A stretch of DNA of 64,000 nt from Lacunisphaera limnophila. Lineage in GTDB: Bacteria > Verrucomicrobiota > Verrucomicrobiia > Opitutales > Opitutaceae. Positions 28,756-36,842 of this stretch are shown in pieces. Where the stretch lies: contig NZ_CP016094.1 in the NCBI RefSeq assembly GCF_001746835.1, forward strand, positions 744,001-808,000. The letters run 5' to 3'. The translations under genes and the position numbers were made by a program. How positions within the stretch are numbered: position 1 is the first letter of the stretch; each line of letters starts with the position of its first letter. The notes under the pieces were generated by a model. The model saw only the letters and a program-made list of their open reading frames with translations, had not been told where the DNA came from and did no database searches.

Positions 28756-29904
28756 TCAGAGTCCGAGAATGTCGAAGACCACGGCGAACAGCGCGTTGGC
28801 CACGATGATTAGCAAAATGGAGGTGACCACCGCCGAGGTCGCGGCCCGGCCCACGCCGGCGGCGCTGCGCTCCGCCTCCATGCCACGCAGGCAGCCCGAC
28901 AAACCGATGATCAGACCGAAGGTGCCGCCCTTCGCCACGCCCACGAACAGGTCCGAGAAGTCGACGATCGTCAGCATCTCCACCCAGTAGGCCGCCGGGG
29001 GGATCGACAGCACGGAGCTGGCCACCGCCATGCCGCCGACGATGCCCAGGGCGTTGGCGTAGAGGGTCAGCAGCGGCATCATGACGGCGAGCGCCAGCAA
29101 CCGGGGCAGGACCAGGAAATCGATCGCGGGGATGCCCAGCGTCTCCAGGGCGTCGATCTCCTCGTTGGCCTTCATGTTGCCCAGCGTCGCCGCGTAGGCC
29201 GCGCCGGTGCGCCCGGCCAGCACCACGCCGGTCATGAGCGCGCCCATCTCCCGCACCATCGACAGGCCGACCAGGTCCGCCACATAGATGTCCCCGCCGT
29301 ACTGGCGCAGGACGAGCGCGCCGATGTAGGCCAGGGTCACGCCCACGAGAAAGCTCACCAGGCTCACGATCGGCAGGGCCATCGCGCCGCATTGCTGCAT
29401 CTCCTCCACGAAATCCGCCCAGCGGAAACGCCGCGGGGCCTTGAACACCCGCCCGATGCCGATGACGCACTCGCCGAAGAAATGGGTGAAGGACCGCGCC
29501 TTGTGCCAGGCGTCGAAGGTGGCGTCGCCCACCGCGGTGAAGAAGTTCTCCGACCGGTCGAAGGGCACGCTCGTCTCGTGCGAGACCGTCATCTGCCGCA
29601 GCAGCAGGTGCACGCGCTCCGGCAGTGCCGCGGTGTTGCAAAACGCGCCCGTGACCCGGCACCACTGCTGCACCTCGAAGACAAACAGCAGCAGCGCGCT
29701 ATCCCAGTGCCCCAGCCCCGCGGCCTCCAGCACCACCTGCTTGGGCATCCGCCCGGCCAGCAGGGCCGTCCAACCCGGACGCGGCCCGGCAATGGACCAG
29801 TCGCCCGCAATCGCCACCTTGAGCGCCGTCCCCTCAAGGACGGCATCGGCACGGGCGGCGGTCTGGAGCAAAGCAGGCATGGACGGGATCAGTGTGTGCG
29901 CCAT
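28756..29904 (-). CDS. mlaE: MlaE-family permease with N-terminal STAS domain
   Basis: A 382-residue inner-membrane permease. The first 110 or so residues are soluble and resemble a STAS/MlaB domain (LKVAIAGDWSIAG; HWDSALLLFVFEVQQWC), followed by a linker and the MlaE permease core: FKAPRRFRWADFVEEMQQCG, then LVSFLVGVTLAYIGALVLRQYG, VREMGALMTGVVLAGRTGAA and the EIDALETLGIPAIDFL cytoplasmic helix that contacts the ATPase. Thus MlaB and MlaE appear fused in one chain. It is the first gene of the mlaE-mlaF-mlaD-pqiC-like operon, a system that moves phospholipids between inner and outer membrane. No MlaC-like periplasmic carrier or MlaA is encoded nearby. Confidence 0.93.
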   Translation of the reverse strand: MAHTLIPSMPALLQTAARADAVLEGTALKVAIAGDWSIAGPRPGWTALLAGRMPKQVVLEAAGLGHWDSALLLFVFEVQQWCRVTGAFCNTAALPERVHLLLRQMTVSHETSVPFDRSENFFTAVGDATFDAWHKARSFTHFFGECVIGIGRVFKAPRRFRWADFVEEMQQCGAMALPIVSLVSFLVGVTLAYIGALVLRQYGGDIYVADLVGLSMVREMGALMTGVVLAGRTGAAYAATLGNMKANEEIDALETLGIPAIDFLVLPRLLALAVMMPLLTLYANALGIVGGMAVASSVLSIPPAAYWVEMLTIVDFSDLFVGVAKGGTFGLIIGLSGCLRGMEAERSAAGVGRAATSAVVTSILLIIVANALFAVVFDILGL

Positions 29905-29974
29905 CGCCGGTCGCGCCAGACTGATTTTCCCGTACCCTTATCGGGGCTTTCTCCGACCTTCAGGGGCCGCGAAG

Positions 29975-30670
29975 CTACCCCCGCGGCTTGCGCAACACCG
30001 CCAGCTTGGTCTCGACCAGCTCGTAACCGATCCCGTGCTGCGCACAAAATTCCTCCACCGCCTGCCGTGAGCCGTCATAGACGTGGTCCGCCTGGCAGTC
30101 ATCGACCACCACCAGACCGCCCGGGGCGAGCCGGGGCCAGAGCTTCGCCAGCCCGGCGACCGTCGGCAGGTAAAGGTCCACGTCGAGCAGGGCGAAACAC
30201 AGGCGGGTGTCCGCGGGAAAATCAAAATCCTGGACGGCCGCCGCGTGGGTGCGGACCCGCGTGATGCCGTTGGCCCGCAGGTTGGCCTCGAACCAGGCCC
30301 GCGAGTTGACGGTGAACTTGTCCAGCGCGCGCCGTTCCTCCCGGCCGGACTTGCCCCGCACCGCCTGCTCGTGGGTGACATCGGCCGCCACGAATCCCCC
30401 GAAGGTGTCGATCGCCCAGTAACGCTTGGCCGGGGCGATGGCGTCGAGGTGCCGGTTCAGGAACACCGTCGTGTAACCCCGGTAGCAACCGATCTCGCAG
30501 AAATCCCCGTCCGCCGCCGCCGCCTCGGTGGCCAGCAGCGTCAGCCGGGCGAGCTGCCCGGGCGTGAAGGCGTACCGGTACTTGTAGAGCAGGTAGGACC
30601 GCAGCGGCGACCAGAACAGCGCCCGCTTCACCAGCCCGTCGAGCAGGATCTCCCAACGCGAGTTCGTCAT
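29975..30670 (-). CDS. Class I SAM-dependent methyltransferase, TylF/MycF-like
   Basis: A 231-residue methyltransferase. The start at 30670 overlaps the stop of the upstream DUF2721 gene (ATGA). The SAM motif reads FCEIGCYRGYTTVFLN, the acidic strand-end is AIDTFGGF, and LCFALLDVDLYLPTVAGLAKLWPRLAPGGLVVVDD contains the metal-binding aspartates typical of TylF/MycF sugar O-methyltransferases and of related cephalosporin hydroxylase-like families. The substrate is unknown; a surface sugar is a reasonable guess. It precedes the mla operon on the same strand by 70 bases and could be transcribed with it. Confidence 0.85.
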   Translation of the reverse strand: MTNSRWEILLDGLVKRALFWSPLRSYLLYKYRYAFTPGQLARLTLLATEAAAADGDFCEIGCYRGYTTVFLNRHLDAIAPAKRYWAIDTFGGFVAADVTHEQAVRGKSGREERRALDKFTVNSRAWFEANLRANGITRVRTHAAAVQDFDFPADTRLCFALLDVDLYLPTVAGLAKLWPRLAPGGLVVVDDCQADHVYDGSRQAVEEFCAQHGIGYELVETKLAVLRKPRG

Positions 30671-31158
30671 GACCGGCCGTCCGATTTTCCCGGCCAGGGG
30701 GCCTGCGTGGCTGGCCGCGCGCGGGCCCGGTCCACCTGCAGCCGCAGGGCGTGCAGGGACACGAAGATGTCGCGCAGGAAATCCACCAGCGAGGCCGTGA
30801 GCAGCAGGATGCTCGCGGCGAACAGCGCGAGGATGACACCCTTCATCGACCAGCCGAACAAGGCGGCCCCGAAGAGCGCCACCACCTGCAGGCAGGACAG
30901 GAGCATGCTCAGCCCGTTGGAGGTCACCGCCCGGCGGATCAGCAGCGCCCGGCTCCACATGATGTCGAGCTGGCTCTCGAGGTGCTTCCGCTCGGCCGCA
31001 TCGGCGGCCGGCATCAGCTCGGCCACCACCCGCGTGCGGTCCACGATGCGGGCCATGCGGTTGGTGAGCGTGATCATGAGCGCGCCCATGCCCGAGATCA
31101 GGATGACCGGCGTGATCGCCAGCTGGATGATCGGCAGGAGGGAGTTGAGCGATTCCAT
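30667..31158 (-). CDS. DUF2721 membrane protein
   Basis: A 163-residue inner-membrane protein of the DUF2721 family. It begins with LLPIIQLAITPVILISGMGALM, the family signature, followed by LTNRMARIVDRTRVV and two more hydrophobic segments (GLSMLLSCLQVVALFGAALFG; GVILALFAASILLLTASLV). The tail is cytoplasmic and proline-rich. Function is not known for the family. It is coupled by an ATGA overlap to the methyltransferase gene and is divergent from the HAD phosphatase gene. Confidence 0.85.
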   Translation of the reverse strand: MESLNSLLPIIQLAITPVILISGMGALMITLTNRMARIVDRTRVVAELMPAADAAERKHLESQLDIMWSRALLIRRAVTSNGLSMLLSCLQVVALFGAALFGWSMKGVILALFAASILLLTASLVDFLRDIFVSLHALRLQVDRARARPATQAPWPGKSDGRS

Positions 31159-31321
31159 GGTCCCGACAGGTTTGCGGTTCCCCGCCGCCAGCGCAACCCT
31201 GAGCTCAAAGGCCGGCCAACCGGTTTAAAAATGCCTTTGGTCCGACGCCTTTTTGCCAAGGGATGCAATGGCTTTTGCCTCGCCCGCCGGCGGTGGCCCA
31301 CGCGATGCTTGTGACCCTGTC

Positions 31322-31963
31322 ATGCTCCCCGCTTGCGCCCTCTTTGACCTCGACGGTACCCTGATCGACCACTTCCGGGCGATCCACCGCTGCCACACGC
31401 ACGCGATGACCACCCTCGGCCTGCCCCCCCCGACCATGGCCCAGGTGCGTGCGGCCGTCGGCGGCGGCGTCGAACTGGCCGCCGAACGCCTGGTCGGGCG
31501 CGAACTCAAGGCGGCCGCGCTGGCCGTCTACCGGCCCTATTGGGACGCCACGATGCTCCAGGATGTCGATCTCCTGCCCGGCGTCCTCGAGCTGCTCCGC
31601 GCCCTCCGGCAACACGGCACCCGCACCGCCGTCTTCACCAACAAACACGGCCCCTCCTCCCGCCTGACCTGTGACCACCTCGGCATCACGCCCCTGCTCG
31701 ACGGGAATTTCGGCGCCACCGACACTCCCTGGCTGAAACCCGATCCCGCCTGGACCCGGCAAGTGCTGGCCCAGCTCGGCGCCCAGCCCGGCACGACCTT
31801 GCTGGTCGGCGACTCCCCCTTCGACGTCCAGACCGCCCAACACGCCGGCCTGGCCTTCATCGGCGTCACGACCGGCACGCACGACGCCGCGGAACTCCGC
31901 GCCGCCGGCGCCACCCGCGTCTGCGCCAACCTGCCCGAGGTCGCCCGCGAACTCGGGCTGTAG
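31322..31963 (+). CDS. HAD-superfamily phosphatase, phosphoglycolate phosphatase-like
   Basis: A 213-residue haloacid dehalogenase-type hydrolase. Motif I is FDLDGTLIDHF with nucleophile and acid aspartates, motif II lies in TAVFTNKHG, motif III is the lysine in WLKPDP, and motif IV is LLVGDSPFDVQTAQHAG. The helical cap falls between residues 20 and 85. Family members remove phosphate from phosphoglycolate, pyrophosphate or sugar phosphates. The ATG at 31322 was chosen since the catalytic motif follows directly; an upstream ATG at 31253 adds 23 residues of no similarity. The stop codon TAG lies inside the head (TGTAG) of a REP-like element, so the original end of the protein may have been set by that insertion. 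Confidence 0.88.
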   Translation: MLPACALFDLDGTLIDHFRAIHRCHTHAMTTLGLPPPTMAQVRAAVGGGVELAAERLVGRELKAAALAVYRPYWDATMLQDVDLLPGVLELLRALRQHGTRTAVFTNKHGPSSRLTCDHLGITPLLDGNFGATDTPWLKPDPAWTRQVLAQLGAQPGTTLLVGDSPFDVQTAQHAGLAFIGVTTGTHDAAELRAAGATRVCANLPEVARELGL

Positions 31964-31988
31964 GTGGAGCGCGTTGCCCCAACGCGCT
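31959..31988. repeat. TGTAG-headed hairpin element at the end of the HAD gene
   Basis: TGTAG followed by the stem AGCGCGTT / AACGCGCT with a five-base loop. The TAG of the head is the stop codon of the HAD phosphatase gene. It belongs by layout to the same family as 28641-28667 and the first recD2 insertion. Confidence 0.55.
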
Positions 31989-32040
31989 GCTGGTCCTCCT
32001 CTCCGCCACAGCTACCGCCCTAAGGGCAGTGCATTCCACC

Positions 32041-32397
32041 TCACGCCGCACACCCCAGCGCCACCGCCAGCGCGGCCGGCAGCGCCTGCACATAAAGGAT
32101 CTTCCGTCCGACTGTGGCCGCACCGAAGATTCCCGCGATGATCACGCAGCCCAGGAAGAACAACCGGATCGCATAACCGTCCGCGCCGAGCGAAAGCCCC
32201 CATGCCAGCCCTGCCGCGAGAAACCCGTTGTACAGCCCCTGGTTCGCCGCGAGCGCCTTCGTCGCCTGCGCCTTTTCCTCCGTCAGCTTGAACACGCGGC
32301 GCCCGTACGGCTTCGTCCACAGGAACATCTCGAGCACCAGGAAATAGACGTGCAGCAGGGCGACGAGGCCCGTGACGATGAGTGCGGCGGTTTGCAT
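32041..32397 (-). CDS. DUF1304 membrane protein
   Basis: A 118-residue inner-membrane protein with four hydrophobic segments. Family marks are ALLHVYFLVLEMFLWTKP at the N-terminus, LAANQGLYNGFLAAGL in the middle and a C-terminal pair of helices. DUF1304 proteins are widespread in bacteria and have no assigned function. It is the last of three tightly packed minus-strand genes (spacing of four bases to the MaoC-like gene), so they form an operon. Confidence 0.88.
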   Translation of the reverse strand: MQTAALIVTGLVALLHVYFLVLEMFLWTKPYGRRVFKLTEEKAQATKALAANQGLYNGFLAAGLAWGLSLGADGYAIRLFFLGCVIIAGIFGAATVGRKILYVQALPAALAVALGCAA

Positions 32398-32401
32398 AAA
32401 G

Positions 32402-32845
32402 TCAGGCGGGCCGCCGCGCCACCAGCAGGTTGGCCGTCATCTCCTGAACGGCCTTGCCGTCCTGGTTGAGGGTGCGGCACGACAGCCGCAGCTGCCCGAA
32501 CGCCGCGCGCACCGGATGCGGCTCGAGTCCGGCCACCTCCATCACGACGCGGAGGCGATCCCCCGGCTTGACCGGGCGGGGCCAGCGCAACCCCTCGATT
32601 CCCTGGCCGATCACCCCGCCGTCGAGCCCCATCTCGCCGCGCACCATCAACCCCATGCTGACCGCCGCCGTGTGCCAGCCGCTGGCGACGAGCTGGCCGA
32701 AGAGCGTCCCCTTCGCGGCCTCGGCATCCGTGTGAAACGGCTGCGGATCGTATTGCCGGCCGAACGCGATGATCTCCTCCGCCGTCACGGTGTGCTCCGC
32801 CGTATTAAATTTCTCCCCGACCTTCAGATCTTCGAAATGCAGCAT
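32402..32845 (-). CDS. MaoC-like hotdog dehydratase
   Basis: A 147-residue hotdog-fold protein of the MaoC-like acyl dehydratase type. The start ATG at 32845 gives MLHFEDLKVGEKF, the usual first strand. The active-site segment YDPQPFHTDAEAAKGTLFGQLVASGWHTAA holds the Asp and His of the hydratase dyad (FDPQPFH-type motif). It should hydrate enoyl-CoA or a related thioester, but the substrate is unknown. It lies five bases after the upstream membrane protein gene and four before DUF1304. Confidence 0.88.
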   Translation of the reverse strand: MLHFEDLKVGEKFNTAEHTVTAEEIIAFGRQYDPQPFHTDAEAAKGTLFGQLVASGWHTAAVSMGLMVRGEMGLDGGVIGQGIEGLRWPRPVKPGDRLRVVMEVAGLEPHPVRAAFGQLRLSCRTLNQDGKAVQEMTANLLVARRPA

Positions 32846-32850
32846 GGCGT

Positions 32851-33231
32851 TCAGGGTTGGAAGGCCAGCGCATGCAGCCCCGCGCCGAGCATGAACAGAC
32901 AGATGAACGCCGCGTTCGTCCCCTTCGACGCCGTGCGCCAGAAGAGCGGTTGCAGGATCGCCCGCAGCACCCAGAGCGCCGCCAACCCGGCCACCAGCAG
33001 GCGTCCCAGCGGCGTGCTCGTGAGCTCCGCCGCATTCAACACCTGCACCGCCGCCATCAAGAGCAGGAAGGCCATCAGCATGAGGTTCAGCACCTGCATG
33101 ACACCGCGGTTCACCGGGTGCAACTTGGGCAGCTCCTCCGACCACCGAAACATCCGCCAGAAGCCCAGGTGAAACAAGGCCAGCGCCACGTTGTACCCCG
33201 CCGCCGCATAGACCCAGACCTGCGTTTTCAT
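32851..33231 (-). CDS. Small four-helix membrane protein, unknown function
   Basis: A 126-residue inner-membrane protein with four predicted helices (AAAGYNVALALFHLGFW; QVLNLMLMAFLLLMAAVQVL; LLVAGLAALWVLRAIL; AFICLFMLGAGLHALAF). The start ATG at 33231 was preferred over one 26 codons upstream, since the extra residues are Gly/Pro-rich and unstructured. No family is confidently recognised. It is the first gene of the operon with the MaoC-like and DUF1304 genes, and it is divergent from the helicase gene. Confidence 0.7.
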   Translation of the reverse strand: MKTQVWVYAAAGYNVALALFHLGFWRMFRWSEELPKLHPVNRGVMQVLNLMLMAFLLLMAAVQVLNAAELTSTPLGRLLVAGLAALWVLRAILQPLFWRTASKGTNAAFICLFMLGAGLHALAFQP

Positions 33232-33419
33232 CGCGGGAACCTGCCGGGCTCCGCCGCTCCGGTCAACCCGTCCTGCACCGCCCGGCCCGGCCCCCTTTGG
33301 ACCGACCACCTGTTTTTTTGTGATTTTTGCCTGCCAGCCATAGGCTCGGCGACGGCTGGTGCGGGGCTGGCCACGTTCCGCGCTTCCCTTCCCCCCATCC
33401 GTGCTTATCCGTTTTATCC

Positions 33420-35789
33420 GTGGCCGCTCCCTCCTCCACCGTCTCCCTGACCGGCGTCCTCGAGCGCATCATCTTCTTCAACGAGGAGAACCACTACACC
33501 ATCGCGGAGTTGAAACCCGACGGCGTGAAGGGGGCTGATGCCACCGTCACCATCACCGGCCCGCTCCCCGGCGTCCAATGCGGCGAGACGCTCCAGCTCA
33601 CCGGCGAATGGACCAAGCACGCCCAGCACGGCGCCCAGTTCAAGGTCGCCACTTTCCAGAGCGAACTCCCCTCCTCCGTCTACGGCATCCGCAAATACCT
33701 CGGCAGCGGCCTCGTTCCCGGCATCGGCAAGGTCTACGCCAACAAGATCGTCGACGCCTTCGGCACCGACACCTTCCGCATCCTCAGCGAGGAATCCGGC
33801 AAGCTCCGCAAGGTCGAGGGCATCGGCAAGGTCCGCGCCACCTCCATCAAGAAGGCCTGGGACGAGCAGAAAACCCTGCGCGAGGTCCACATCTTCCTCC
33901 AGACCTACGGCGTCACCACTTCGCAGTGCGTGCGCATCGTCAAGAAATGGGACGCCACCGCCCAAAAGATCATCCAGGCCGAGCCCTACAAGCTCGCCCG
34001 CGAGATCGACGGCATTGGTTTCAAGACCGCCGACCGCCTCGCCATCAACCTCGGTTTCGCCAACGACGCCCCGCCCCGCCTCGACGCGGGCCTGATCTAC
34101 GCGCTCCAGACCCTCGAGGAAGAGGGCCACACCGCCTACCCCCGCGGCGAACTCGTCACCTACACCGCCAACCTCCTCGAAACCTCCTCCGACCGCATCG
34201 AGGCCCGCATCGACGCGCTGATCAAAGCCAAGGATTTGGTGCAGCATCTGCCCGCTGTAGCCGGGGTCGCTGACCCCGGACCGGGCTCACCGAGCCCGGC
34301 TACAAAAAACGCCGCCTTCCTCCAACTCCCCCACAACGACCGCTTCGAACGCAAGATCGCCGAGGTCGTGCATCGCCTCACCGCCGTCAACTCCGGCCTG
34401 CCGGCCATCAAGATCGACGCCGCCGTGAAATGGGCGCAGGACAAGGCCGGCTTCGAATTCCACCCGCTGCAATCCACGGCTATCTCCCACGCCCTCGCGC
34501 ACAAGGCCACGATCCTCACCGGCGGACCCGGCACCGGCAAAACCACGATCCTGCGCGCCCTCGTCGATATCCTGAAGGCCAAGAAGGTGCGGGTCACCCT
34601 CGCCGCCCCCACCGGCCGCGCGGCCCAGCGCCTCGCCGAGACCACCGGCGGTTTCGCCTCCACGATCCACCGCCTGCTCGCCTTCGATCCGGCGCGCGGC
34701 GGCTTCCTGCACAACGAGTCCAAGCCCCTCGCCACCGACTTCCTCATCGTCGACGAGTCCTCGATGCTCGACACGCGCCTCGCCGCCGCGCTGCTCCAGG
34801 CCGTGCCCGTCCGCGCCCACCTCCTCCTCGTCGGCGACATCGACCAGCTCCCCAGCGTCGGCGCCGGCAACGTGCTCAAGGACCTGATCGCCATTGGAGG
34901 CGGGGTGCCCTCACCCCGCGAGGCCTCCCTCCCGCGGGGTGAGGGCACCCCGCCTCCATTAATTCCCGTCACGCGCCTCCAATTCGTCTACCGCCAGGGC
35001 AAGGAGAGCGCCATCGTCACGACCGCCCACGCCATCAACGAGGGCGTCAACTCCCCGCCCCCCGTCGTCAGCGAGGTCGCCAAGGCCCAGGCCTGGAGCG
35101 ACCTCAACTTCATCGCCGCCTCCAGCGCCGAGGACTGCCTCGCCAAGGTCATCGAGCTGTGCACGACCTTCATCCCGCAGCATTTCAAGTGGTTCAATCC
35201 GATCACCGACGTGCAGGTCCTCGCCCCGATGCACAAGGGCGTGGCCGGCGTGGCCAACCTCAACACGCAGCTCCAAGCCGCCCTCAATCCCGCGGCCCCG
35301 GTCGCCCGTCCTTCCTACGGCCGGTCCGCGGGGAGCGAGACCCGCGCCGCGACGGGCATCAAGACGATCAGCGGCGAGTACCGCGCCGGCGACAAGGTCA
35401 TCCAGCTGCGCAACAACTACGACAAAAACCTCTTCAACGGCGACATCGGCACCGTGGTCAGCGTCGACCTGGCCAAGGGCACGCTCCTCGCCGACTTCGA
35501 CGGCGAGCGTCACGTCTTCGAGCGCGGCGAGCTTGGCGACACCGCCCTCGCCTACGCCATCAGCATCCACAAGTCCCAGGGCAGTGAGTACCCCGTCGTC
35601 ATCATCCCGCTGCTCAAGGGCCATTTCATGATGCTGCAGCGCAACCTGGTCTACACGGCGATCACGCGCGGCCGGAAGAAGGTCTTCGTGGTCGGCGAAC
35701 CCGCCGCCTACGGCATGGCCGTGCGCAATGCGGAGTCGAAGACCCGCTGCACGCACCTGCGCGAGAAGATCATGGGGGCCGCTTCATAG
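33420..35789 (+). CDS. recD2: RecD2-type superfamily 1B DNA helicase with two in-frame insertions
   Basis: A 789-residue RecD-like 5'-3' helicase from a GTG at 33420, which precedes the conserved LTGVLERIIFFNEENHYTI. It has the N-terminal OB-like domain, tandem helix-hairpin-helix region (GLVPGIGKVYANKI; VEGIGKVRATSI; EIDGIGFKTADRLA), Walker A GGPGTGKTTI (about residue 367), motif Ia APTGRAAQRL, Walker B FLIVDESSMLD, motif III LLVGDIDQLPSVGAGNVL, and motifs V-VI (AISIHKSQGSEYPVV; YTAITRGRKKV). Two palindromic elements are inserted in frame: one before the helicase core (34256-34304) and one between motif III and motif IV (34895-34958), each adding about 16-22 low-complexity residues rich in Pro, Gly and Ala. 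Both fall where loops are expected. The protein should still fold but this needs testing. Confidence 0.93.
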   Translation: MAAPSSTVSLTGVLERIIFFNEENHYTIAELKPDGVKGADATVTITGPLPGVQCGETLQLTGEWTKHAQHGAQFKVATFQSELPSSVYGIRKYLGSGLVPGIGKVYANKIVDAFGTDTFRILSEESGKLRKVEGIGKVRATSIKKAWDEQKTLREVHIFLQTYGVTTSQCVRIVKKWDATAQKIIQAEPYKLAREIDGIGFKTADRLAINLGFANDAPPRLDAGLIYALQTLEEEGHTAYPRGELVTYTANLLETSSDRIEARIDALIKAKDLVQHLPAVAGVADPGPGSPSPATKNAAFLQLPHNDRFERKIAEVVHRLTAVNSGLPAIKIDAAVKWAQDKAGFEFHPLQSTAISHALAHKATILTGGPGTGKTTILRALVDILKAKKVRVTLAAPTGRAAQRLAETTGGFASTIHRLLAFDPARGGFLHNESKPLATDFLIVDESSMLDTRLAAALLQAVPVRAHLLLVGDIDQLPSVGAGNVLKDLIAIGGGVPSPREASLPRGEGTPPPLIPVTRLQFVYRQGKESAIVTTAHAINEGVNSPPPVVSEVAKAQAWSDLNFIAASSAEDCLAKVIELCTTFIPQHFKWFNPITDVQVLAPMHKGVAGVANLNTQLQAALNPAAPVARPSYGRSAGSETRAATGIKTISGEYRAGDKVIQLRNNYDKNLFNGDIGTVVSVDLAKGTLLADFDGERHVFERGELGDTALAYAISIHKSQGSEYPVVIIPLLKGHFMMLQRNLVYTAITRGRKKVFVVGEPAAYGMAVRNAESKTRCTHLREKIMGAAS
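34256..34304. repeat. Double-hairpin REP element inserted in recD2
   Basis: The outer arms TGTAGCCGGG and CCCGGCTACA pair perfectly. Inside are two perfect eight-pair hairpins with three-base loops: CCGGGGTC / GACCCCGG (34261-34279) and CCGGGCTC / GAGCCCGG (34281-34299). It encodes AVAGVADPGPGSPSPAT in the helicase frame, with no stop codon. Confidence 0.85.
34895..34958. repeat. Perfect 26-base inverted repeat inserted in recD2
   Basis: The arms at 34895-34920 and 34933-34958 are exact reverse complements (TGGAGGCGGGGTGCCCTCAC... and its complement), separated by a 12-base spacer. The element is read through in frame and encodes GGGVPSPREASLPRGEGTPP between helicase motif III and the VTRLQFVYRQ motif IV segment. 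Confidence 0.85.
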
Positions 35790-35806
35790 AGCGGAGACCT
35801 TGCAGC

Positions 35807-35838
35807 CGTAGGCCAATCGACAAACGCTTCGGCCTACG
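35807..35838. repeat. Inverted repeat downstream of recD2
   Basis: CGTAGGCC and GGCCTACG flank a 16-base loop, 18 bases past the helicase stop codon. There is no T-run, so it is more likely a dispersed repeat than a terminator. The remaining 190 bases before the next gene are less GC-rich and should hold the promoter of the 36028-44351 cluster. Confidence 0.5.
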
Positions 35839-36027
35839 CGAGTGGCCTCCTCCGGATGTAACATTCCGCCGTGTTAGCCGCATATTAAGTGTTTGTGCAT
35901 CCAATGTCTGGTGCTAATCGTATCAACGACTTACAAACTATCGGCGCTTCTCCCACCGCATCCACCCACCTGTTTCATTCGCACCAGAACGCATTCCACG
36001 CATGCGCCACATGGTCACTTATTCAGC

Positions 36028-36804
36028 ATGCATCCCATTCGTTTCGCGGCGCTCAGCGGTCTGGTCATAGCTGTCCTCGCGGCGGCTGAAACTTCCCCGG
36101 GCCCCGCGCAGGTAGTCTCGGTGGAAAACGGCACCGACCCGACCAAATTGCTGCACACGCTTGAGGCGAAGTACGAATACATCGACCTGAACCGGGGCGT
36201 CAGCAGCGGTACGCTGCGCATAAACTTCACCCAGCCGCTGGGCCCGAGGCACAGCTACAAGCTGCGCTATCAGGTGCCGGTCGCCACCCTGGGTGGCCAA
36301 GGCAACTCCAGCCACGGGATCGGGGATGCCTCCCTGCAACTGGGCCATGTCTTCGGCCTGACCAAGGCCGGCGGTTATGTGGCGATGGGCGAAATGATCT
36401 TCGACACCGCGTCCCGGCGCGAACTCGGCACCGGTCAGAACGTCTTCAAAGGTACCTTGATCATGGCCCGCTTCCTCCCCGGCGGCATCTTTGCCCCGGC
36501 CATCGTCCAGAGCAACCGCCTCTGGGGCGACGCCCTGCGCGCCAAGGTCAACGCCACCACCTTTGATTTCTACTACGTGCCTAAGTTCGCCGATCCCCGG
36601 AACCTGGTGACGTTCGATCCGGCGCTGAATGTCGATTGGCAGGCCAACAAGGAATACCTCAGCCTGGCGGTCACCTACGGTCGCGTGGTCGGAAAGGCGT
36701 TTGGCGGCAATGCGATCCTCTTCGTCAAGCCCACGGTTTTCGCCGGGCGCGACCGCCCCGGCTCCTGGGGCCTCGAGGCCGGCTACAAGCTAGTCGGGTT
36801 TTGA
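36028..36804 (+). CDS. Putative outer-membrane beta-barrel protein
   Basis: A 258-residue protein with a signal peptide (MHPIRFAALSGLVIAVLAAAE). The rest alternates hydrophobic and polar residues in short strands (LEAKYEYIDLN; TLRINFTQPLG; YKLRYQVPVA; ASLQLGHVFGL) and ends GLEAGYKLVGF with a C-terminal aromatic residue, as barrels recognised by BamA do. The ATG at 36028 is chosen for the signal peptide; the frame is open upstream without coding character. It is the first gene of a cluster with sulfatase, octaheme cytochrome, phospholipase and SYLF genes, 38 bases before the sulfatase. It may form a channel for their substrate, which is inference. Confidence 0.75.
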   Translation: MHPIRFAALSGLVIAVLAAAETSPGPAQVVSVENGTDPTKLLHTLEAKYEYIDLNRGVSSGTLRINFTQPLGPRHSYKLRYQVPVATLGGQGNSSHGIGDASLQLGHVFGLTKAGGYVAMGEMIFDTASRRELGTGQNVFKGTLIMARFLPGGIFAPAIVQSNRLWGDALRAKVNATTFDFYYVPKFADPRNLVTFDPALNVDWQANKEYLSLAVTYGRVVGKAFGGNAILFVKPTVFAGRDRPGSWGLEAGYKLVGF

Positions 36805-36842
36805 CCCGCCGCTTGCTTTCACTTTCTTCCCTCCACCCAGCC

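Noticed and set aside
33313-33319. Run of seven T residues before recD2 as a terminator
   Set aside because: No stable hairpin directly precedes it on the plus strand, and the gene downstream starts only 100 bases later.
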